In this document: one piece after another, positions 56,895 through 64,000 of the stretch
Numbering within the stretch: the stretch's first letter is position 1
Layout of the letters: each line of letters starts with the position of its first letter
DNA from: Tragulus kanchil
Lineage: Eukaryota; Chordata; Mammalia; Artiodactyla; Tragulidae
Reading direction: 5' to 3'
Assembly: GCA_022376925.1 (NCBI GenBank)
Contig: JAIOJX010000032.1
Coordinates: 175,199,479 to 175,263,478 of the forward strand
DNA length: 64,000 nucleotides
Translations under genes and position numbers: made by a program
Notes under the pieces: generated by a model
Databases searched by the model: none
What the model saw: the letters and a program-made list of their open reading frames with translations, nothing else
Told to the model about the DNA's origin: nothing

Positions 56895-57357
56895 GTTACT
56901 TTGCATGCAGTTTGGGGGTTACACTGCTTCTCTTCTGCCATTGAATATTGTGGCTCATCAGGATGATTTGCTTCTCTTATTTACATGTCTTCATGATGGT
57001 TCTCTTTACACCCGAAGATCAATCATGTCACTGGTGTTTAATCTTGAACATGTCTATTATTTTTTTCCTGAGGTCTAAACATACTACATGCTCTGCAGAA
57101 TTTAGTTTTCAAATAAGAAAGTTTTCTTTTAAGGTATCATTGAATACTTTTTTCATGCTTTTCTTCAGAAGCATGAGTTATAGGTATGGTGCCTCTTATT
57201 CAGGTTTGTGAACATGGAACCTTTCTTCGATGCGTTTTGTTGGTTTTCTTTCCCTTGTATTTTGTGTGATTTATTTAAGTTCATACTCCAACTTTTTCTT
57301 TTTTTCAGATTTTTCTTTTATGTGGACCATTTTAAAAGTATTTATTGACTTTGTTCC
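56895..57357. other. T-rich non-coding DNA
   Basis: No repeat family or gene confidently recognised. Confidence 0.4.
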
Positions 57358-57420
57358 TATATATACATATATATATATATTATATTAACAAATATATATT
57401 AACATATATATATTAACAAA
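57358..57420. repeat. AT-rich simple repeat
   Basis: Alternating AT with 'attaacatatatatatt' reiterations, directly before a CHR fragment. Confidence 0.9.
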
Positions 57421-57530
57421 TTGGTGGCAAGGCATGGGGATCTTAGCTTTCTGACCAGGGATCACATACATACTCCTTCCACGTTGGAAGGTGAAGTCTT
57501 AACCATTGAATGGCCAAGGAGATCCCTCTT
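57421..57530 (-). mobile_element. CHR SINE fragment, antisense
   Basis: 'ggcaaggcatggggatctta', 'ctgaccagggatcacataca' and 'gaagtcttaaccattgaatg' match the inverted CHR head. The start of duplication 11 (57467) lies inside it, so its right part recurs at 58562-58625. Confidence 0.75.
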
Positions 57531-59659
57531 CTCCAACTTTGAAAAGACATCAATAGTGTATCAGTCTTTCTTACTTCTAAAATGATTTCTGTTTCTAACA
57601 CTATTTAAAAAATTATTTTCTAGATTATGACTTCTCTTAGTATCTGATAATCTCTCTTTTGAATCATTGAATGATTTCCTTTAATTGTTTACATAAAGGA
57701 AAAAGTCTCTCAAAACGATATATTTTTCTGAGCTCCTTGAGTAATTCCTCCTGCAATATACATATGCATATTTTGCTAATATTTCTTTTGGTATTGCTAG
57801 CACCTTTTCAAGGCTAAAATTTTTTCAAGTTACCTATAGATAAATGACAAGAAGAACAGGGGTAAACTGAGCTAGGATGGATTGAAGTCACAGCTCTGGG
57901 ACAATCAAATCTTTCAATTCATTCACAAGATCTATTTTTTCTCTCATCCCCAGGGGATGTCTAACCTGAATTTTCAACATTCAGGACTGTGCCCTGGCTA
58001 CCAGCATGGCCACAAATTCTCTGGGCTACAATCTTGAATTTGCTGCCTCCTCCCATTCCTGGAAATCCACTTGACCTCTATTCATATTCATCAGCTAGGA
58101 GGTAAGGGCATGATTATTACTGGAGCTCAGTTTTCTTTAGGCAGTCTGTGTTCCTGGACAGGATCTCTAAAAAGACCTTGCTTACCTATCCTGTATTTAA
58201 TACACAGCCCTAGAACTTTAATTAAATAACCATTGGCTACATTGCTCAAAAATCTGGCACCTTAGGGGCAGTACATTCTGCTTGAGATTGAAACTTGAGC
58301 GTACCATTGCTCAGCATCCTCTAACACATAGGTTTAGACCAGATGGTATTTAGCAGGTGTGCTTCATAGCTTATGGGTTAAGGTGGTGGTAATACTCTTG
58401 TATCATTTGAAGATATGATAGTCTCATTAATTTTTAAAGAAATAACTGTGTCTGGTAGCATTCGAGAGTGGAGAAGAGAGAAAGTATTCATTTTCCCCAC
58501 TATCTTCAAGGGAACAACTGCTGTGACTCTCAGATTAAAAGAGATGAGAGTCCAAGACCTATACATACTCCTTCCACGTTGGAAGGTGAAGTCTTAACCA
58601 TTGAATGGCCAAGGAGATCCCTCTTCTCCAACTTTGAAAAGACATCAATAGTGTATCAGTCTTTCTTACTTCTAAAATGATTTCTGTTTCTAACACTATT
58701 TAAAAAATTATTTTCTAGATTATGACTTCTCTTAGTATCTGATAATCTCTCTTTTGAATCATTGAATGATTTCCTTTAATTGTTTACATAAAGGAAAAAG
58801 TCTCTCAAAACGATATATTTTTCTGAGCTCCTTGAGTAATTCCTCCTGCAATATACATATGCATATTTTGCTAATATTTCTTTTGGTATTGCTAGTACCT
58901 TTTCAAGGCTAAAATTTTTCAAGTTACCTATAGATAAATGACAAGAAGAACAGGGTAAACTGAGCTAGGATGGATTGAAGTCACAGCTCTGGGACAATCA
59001 AATCTTTCAATTCATTCACAAGATCTATTTTTTCTCTCATCCCCAGGGGATGTCTAACCTGAATTTTCAACATTCAGGACTGTGCCCTGGCTACCAGCAT
59101 GGCCACAAATTCTCTGGGCTACAATCTTGAATTTGCTGCCTCCTCCCATTCCTGGAAATCCACTTGACCTCTATTCATATTCATCAGCTAGGAGGTAAGG
59201 GCATGATTATTACTGGAGCTCAGTTTTCTTTAGGCAGTCTGTGTTCCTGGACAGGATCTCTAAAAAGACCTTGCTTACCTATCCTGTATTTAATACACAG
59301 CCCTAGAACTTTAATTAAATAACCATTGGCTACATTGCTCAAAAATCTGGCACCTTAGGGGCAGTACATTCTGCTTGAGATTGAAACTTGAGCGTACCAT
59401 TGCTCAGCATCCTCTAACACATAGGTTTAGACCAGATGGTATTTAGCAGGTGTGCTTCATAGCTTATGGGTTAAGGTGGTGGTAATACTCTTGTATCATT
59501 TGAAGATATGATAGTCTCATTAATTTTTAAAGAAATAACTGTGTCTGGTAGCATTCGAGAGTGGAGAAGAGAGAAAGTATTCATTTTCCCCACTATCTTC
59601 AAGGGAACAACTGCTGTGACTCTCAGATTAAAAGAGATGAGAGTCCAAGACCTATACAT
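57467..59659. repeat. Direct tandem duplication 11 (copies 57467-58561 and 58562-59659)
   Basis: The unit from 'tacatactccttccacgttg' to 'gagtccaagacctatacat' is repeated at an offset of about 1095. The copies differ by single-base homopolymer indels (caggggtaaa/cagggtaaa; tttttcaag/ttttcaag) and a C/T change near 57800/58897. The join shares 'tacat' with both ends. Otherwise unassigned AT-rich DNA. Confidence 0.96.
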
Positions 59660-59989
59660 CTCTATAACCTAAGGTAGTTTAGTTTAAGAATTTGGGCTAA
59701 AACCCAAGGGAGTGCAGGTTAGTATTTACATTGCAGCCTCGTTTGCTAAGTGGACCTTGGGCATGGCAATGATAACACTGACTACAGCAGGTTGAGGCTG
59801 ACTCCCGTCCAGGCCTTGGCCAGGATCTTTGTTAATTCTAATTTTAATCCAAACAACAATCCCTGTGAGGTGAGACTTGTTTACTCCATTCTACCAGAGA
59901 GGATGGAGGAAACCAAGGATATGGAAGATCAAGTGACTGAATGATCAACCACTGAGCTTACATTCAAGTAAACTAACTTCATGCTCCAC
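59660..59989 (-). other. Unassigned DNA with a MIR-like fragment
   Basis: About 59820-59940 reads antisense MIR: 'taattttaatccaaacaaca', 'atccctgtgaggtgagactt', 'cagagaggatggaggaaacc'. Confidence 0.5.
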
Positions 59990-59991
59990 TC

Positions 59992-60022
<31 letters not shown>

Positions 60023-60326
60023 ATTTATTTTGGGCAGGGGTCAGGTTGGGGAGGGAGGGGAGCAGGCGGGCCACTTCTATTGGTCTTTCGTTTCTCTGTG
60101 TTCATCCGTTTTTGTTCTTTGGCTCCTGTGGGCCTCCCATCGCGGTGGCGTCTGTCGTTGTAGAGCGCCGGCTCTAGGCGCATGCGCTCCAGAGCTCCGG
60201 CTAGGCAATTGGACACAACCGTCCAGCCGCTCCGCGGCACATGGGATCGTCCCAGGCCAGGGATTGAACCGGCGCCCCTTGCACTGCAAGGCGGTGTCAT
60301 TACCCACTGGACCACCAGGGGAAGAC
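59990..60326 (-). mobile_element. CHR-type tRNA SINE, C-rich-tail form (copy h), antisense
   Basis: Poly-T 59990-60016, C-rich tail as 'ggttggggagggaggggagc', 'ggccacttctattggtc', CpG-rich body (gcgcatgcgctccagagctc), B box as 'ggattgaacc', head end 'ggaccaccaggggaagac'. It shows very little decay. Confidence 0.93.
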
Positions 60327-60682
60327 TTTTTTTTTTTTTTTTTAATGTTATATATTAAATCTAAAAATAAAATTTTAAGATAGTAGAAATTGTAGAGAAC
60401 CTAATAATTCTTTTCTCCTTGTGCTCTTTTCATTGTGTTTAATTTTCGGCAGCTATGGTAATAACCCCTGGTGACTGCTTTGACCTCAGGTCTCTTCTCC
60501 TGGCAACTCTTGCCCTGGCTAACTTATTAGCAACATCTGTTCATTAATGAGCATTCTTAAGAGGTGCTTGGATAAGAAGGGTCTCTTACTGGTACTTCTA
60601 CAGTTGCTGTTAACTGACTCAAGAATTCAGTCTATCCCCAACTGATATGCTTTTTATTAGGTTGAAGAGAACCAACATCATA
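60327..60682. other. Unassigned AT-rich DNA
   Basis: No gene or repeat recognised. Confidence 0.4.
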
Positions 60683-60697
60683 AACTTTGTAAACTTG

Positions 60698-60973
60698 GGG
60701 CTTACCTAGTGGTCCAGTGGGTGGGGAGTCCGCTTTGCAGTGCAGGGGGCACAGGTTCAATCCCTGGCCCAGGAAGATCCCATGTGCTGTGGAGTGTGTC
60801 CAAGTACCACCTGGCATTCCGGAGTGCATGCGCCCAGAGCCAGTGCTCTAACAAGGGAGGCCACTGTGATGGGAGGCCCACACAAGCCAGAAATTAAAGA
60901 TGAATGAAAATAAATAAATAAAAAATCAACAAAAGCGGCCAAAATTAAAACAAACAAACAAACAAACAAAAAT
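60698..60973 (+). mobile_element. CHR-type tRNA SINE, short-tail form (copy i)
   Basis: 'gggcttacctagtggtccag' to 'aatcaacaaaagcggcc' and an (AAAC)n-type tail. A perfect 15-bp target-site duplication 'aactttgtaaacttg' flanks it (60683-60697 and 60974-60988). About 15 nt of the body are missing after 'gctgtggagtg'. Confidence 0.94.
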
Positions 60974-61085
60974 AACTTTGTAAACTTGAACTTTGACCAT
61001 GGCATCCTTTAACTCATTCAGGCATTACAAATACAGTGAGAGAAAATATACTGAAAATATATACTGTCTGAATCTTCCAACTCTC

Positions 61086-61296
61086 TTGTTTGTTTAGTTG
61101 ATAAGTTGTGTCTGACTCTTTGCAGCCCTGTGGACTGTGGCTCATAAGACTCCCTGGGCCATGGAGTTCTCCAGGCAAGAATACTGGAGTGGATTGGCAT
61201 TTCCTTCTCCAGAGGATCTTCCTGACTGAGGGATCAAATCCACATCTCCTGCACTGGCAAGTGGATTCTTTACCACTGAGCCACCCAGGAAGCCCT
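61086..61296 (-). mobile_element. Bov-tA type SINE, antisense
   Basis: 'ttgtttgtttagttgataag' tail, 'agaatactggagtggattgg' core, 'accactgagccacccaggaa' inverted head. Full length. Confidence 0.92.
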
Positions 61297-61399
61297 CCAA
61301 TTCTCTTACTTTCTCATTATACATTTCCTAATCTCTCTGCTCCTCCTGCTTTGTCAGCTTTGGCTGAAGGGATAAATCATCACCTGGTTAGGAGAAGCA

Positions 61400-63719
61400 A
61401 ATGAACTGCCTCCCTGGGCTCCCTCTGTATTAATGTCCATCTTTCAGTGGACTCCTTCTCTATCAAAGGTAGTCTATGCCACAGTCCCCAACCTCTGGGC
61501 TGTGGACAGGTACCTTCTGTCAGATCAGTAGCAGCGTTACATTAGAAATAAAGTACATGATAAATGGAATGCGCTTGAGTTATCCTGAAACCAACCTCCA
61601 CCCCGGCTGTGAAAAGTTGTGTTCCATGAAATCAGTCCCTGGTGCCAAAATGGTTGGGGACTGCTAGTTGTCGTACTCCACTTGTCATGCTCCAGTCAGG
61701 ATGGCGGCTGTTGTTGTTACCATCCTTTAATTTTCCATATTTGCTTAAAAATAAAAGTGTTTTAAATGAAAAAAAAAATTACTGACATCAGAAATAACTG
61801 TCCCACATGATCATCAGAGCCATCCCCATCAGTGAAATGCTTAATTCAGAATCAATCAATTCAGCTGCCTCAGTCATGAAAGTAGTCAAACCACGTTGAG
61901 GAAAGCTTCTGCTTAAATTCAACACAGTAGTTGCATCAGGTCCCTTTCAGAAACTCGGCTTCCTCATTCATCCACCAGAAATACCTATATCCCACCCTGG
62001 AGTTATACTTTCAACTTGGTCCTCCCTGATACTCCATGGGAATCTGTCACTGCAGTTGCCACATGTTGAAATGACCCATCTGTGACTCTGTCTTCCCAAA
62101 GTATTCCTTGAATTTCATCTTCTCTAAAAAGATTCCCATTGCTTGCTCAGAATCCAGCTCAAAGACAGGCAAAAACTTGACTATCTACCGTGCGCTTCCC
62201 ACAGTGCATCAAGAAAGGCTAATTTTTACCGAATGTTGTTTGAAAAGTGGCTTCGTCATTAAATGGTGATGGAAGGGGGACTTGTTATCAGATGTCAAGA
62301 TGCTGCTTTGCCACATCTGAAGTCTGACTCGACTTTTCAGTGATCAAGAAGCCAAGGAACCTTTTAAATTGTTAAAAAACTTGAGCCAACAGAGCATATT
62401 CAAGACAGGACTGAACTGAAGCAATGACAACTCTATTATAAAATTCACAAGTCCTTGTATATTTATACCCATGTCTTGACATATACTTCTAGCACACATT
62501 CTATCTTTCCATATTTTCAAATTCTCTACTGATTTTATAGGAACGTTAGACCAAAATAGATAATGAACTGCCTCCGGGCTCCCTCTGTATTAATGTCCAT
62601 CTTTCAGTGGACTCCTTCTCTATCAAAGGTAGTCTATGCCACAGTCCCCAACCTCTGGGCTGTGGACAGGTACCTTCTGTCAGATCAGTAGCAGCGTTAC
62701 ATTAGAAATAAAGTACATGATAAATGGAATGCGCTTGAGTTATCCTGAAACCAACCTCCACCCCGGCTGTGAAAAGTTGTGTTCCATGAAATCAGTCCCT
62801 GGTGCCAAAATGGTTGGGGACTGCTAGTTGTCGTACTCCACTTGTCATGCTCCAGTCAGGATGGCGGCTGTTGTTGTTACCATCCTTTAATTTTCCATAT
62901 TTGCTTAAAAATAAAAGTGTTTTAAATGAAAAAAAAAATTACTGACATCAGAAATAACTGTCCCACATGATCATCAGAGCCATCCCCATCAGTGAAATGC
63001 TTAATTCAGAATCAATCAATTCAGCTGCCTCAGTCATGAAAGTAGTCAAACCACGTTGAGGAAAGCTTCTGCTTAAATTCAACACAGTAGTTGCATCAGG
63101 TCCCTTTCAGAAACTCGGCTTCCTCATTCATCCACCAGAAATACCTATATCCCACCCTGGAGTTATACTTTCAACTTGGTCCTCCCTGATACTCCATGGG
63201 AATCTGTCACTGCAGTTGCCACATGTTGAAATGACCCATCTGTGACTCTGTCTTCCCAAAGTATTCCTTGAATTTCATCTTCTCTAAAAAGATTCCCATT
63301 GCTTGCTCAGAATCCAGCTCAAAGACAGGCAAAAACTTGACTATCTACCGTGCGCTTCCCACAGTGCATCAAGAAAGGCTAATTTTTACCGAATGTTGTT
63401 TGAAAAGTGGCTTCGTCATTAAATGGTGATGGAAGGGGGACTTGTTATCAGATGTCAAGATGCTGCTTTGCCACATCTGAAGTCTGACTCGACTTTTCAG
63501 TGATCAAGAAGCCAAGGAACCTTTTAAATTGTTAAAAAACTTGAGCCAACAGAGCATATTCAAGACAGGACTGAACTGAAGCAATGACAACTCTATTATA
63601 AAATTCACAAGTCCTTGTATATTTATACCCATGTCTTGACATATACTTCTAGCACACATTCTATCTTTCCATATTTTCAAATTCTCTACTGATTTTATAG
63701 GAACGTTAGACCAAAATAG
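61400..63719. repeat. Direct tandem duplication 12 (copies 61400-62561 and 62562-63719)
   Basis: The unit from 'aatgaactgcctcc' to 'gaccaaaatag' is repeated at an offset of 1160-1162. The only clear difference is 'cctccctgggctcc' versus 'cctccgggctcc' at the very start of the unit; the rest looks identical. It contains a hAT-type element and unassigned DNA. Confidence 0.96.
61482..61663. mobile_element. Short hAT-type DNA element with 12-bp terminal inverted repeats (repeated at 62642-62823)
   Basis: Perfect ends CAGTCCCCAACC and GGTTGGGGACTG, 182 bp long, with an internal 'ctgtcagatcagtagcagcg' and 'gaaatcagtccctggtgcca'. This matches a common non-autonomous hAT family of mammals whose exact name I do not assign. 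No transposase. The 8-bp target duplication has decayed. Confidence 0.78.
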
Positions 63720-64000
63720 GATAATAAAATTCATATCATATAAAATCATACTATGTAACATTTATAGATGCCACTTATGCCTTTGTTTTAAAGAATGTAG
63801 AAGACATTATAATGAGAATTACATAAAGTTTTAAATTTTCAGTGAAGAGGGTTTTCCAGCTTCATATCCTCTAAATGTTATTTTTGGCCATGCATAATCT
63901 TCACAGGGACTCAGTGTATTCTGTAGCTAGTGAACATTTTAACCAGAGAAACAATAAAATCTCATTGCTGTTTGGGGAGCTTTTCTAGACAGCTGTGTGG
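63720..64000. other. Unassigned AT-rich DNA at the window end
   Basis: No gene or repeat recognised. Confidence 0.4.

Noticed and set aside
6100..60973. tRNA genes
   Set aside because: B-box-like strings such as 'ggttcgatcc' belong to tRNA-derived SINE heads. No cloverleaf with a proper acceptor stem was found.
871..63719. A CRISPR array, satellite or other repeat-based system
   Set aside because: Repeats occur as isolated pairs with different sequence in each pair. There is no short repeat/spacer alternation and no unit common to all pairs.
871..63719. Twelve separate biological segmental duplications as the preferred reading
   Set aside because: Constant ~1.1 kb offset, near-identity, degraded ends and the chained triple favour an assembly overlap artefact. 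Kept only as an alternative in the findings.

Overview
The window is nuclear DNA of a ruminant, most likely a pecoran. It is dense with BovB (RTE-clade LINE) fragments, BovB-tailed tRNA SINEs (Bov-tA type), CHR-type tRNA-Glu SINEs and L1s. That combination is diagnostic of ruminants; the species cannot be read from the sequence. I find no intact protein-coding gene, no exon structure, no RNA gene, no CpG island and no bacterial or viral genome segment. The window looks like intergenic or deep intronic DNA. The only trace of a host gene is a broken processed copy of SARNP near 54.15-54.48 kb.

The dominant large-scale structure is a series of twelve direct, back-to-back duplications, each with an offset of 1.05-1.18 kb. 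The copy pairs begin near 871, 7815, 15483, 20765, 24391, 26360, 29295, 37360, 47455, 54633, 57467 and 61400. The two copies of each pair are nearly identical, but different pairs share no sequence, and the breakpoints fall indifferently in unique DNA and in repeats. About 13.4 kb (21%) of the window is surplus copy; collapsed, the locus would be about 50.6 kb. Pairs five and six chain together so that 190 bp occurs three times. The simplest reading is overlapping assembly pieces concatenated without trimming about 1.1 kb of overlap. A biological origin is possible but would be extraordinary.

Layout: 0-7.7 kb, first duplication, sparse SINEs and old repeats. 7.76-12.48 kb, a 5'-truncated antisense L1 with target-site duplication whose 3' kilobase is doubled. 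12.6-15.5 kb, a SINE cluster including a probable SINE dimer. 15.5-29.2 kb, four more duplications, an MLT1-like LTR, a mostly unique block (18.7-20.7 kb) with a possible conserved noncoding element, and BovB ends. 29.3-47.4 kb, L1, BovB and SINE nests, two long CA microsatellites and an AT-rich inverted repeat. 47.4-64 kb, four more duplications, a second MLT1-like LTR, a SINE with an apparent 3' transduction, the SARNP pseudogene, several SINEs with perfect target-site duplications and a hAT-type element.

Nothing here works together as a gene system. What is biologically notable is retrotransposon detail: a young-looking CHR-type SINE subfamily (nine independent insertions in two 3'-tail forms), a probable SINE 3' transduction, a SINE dimer, and an L1 reverse transcriptase missing one catalytic aspartate codon.
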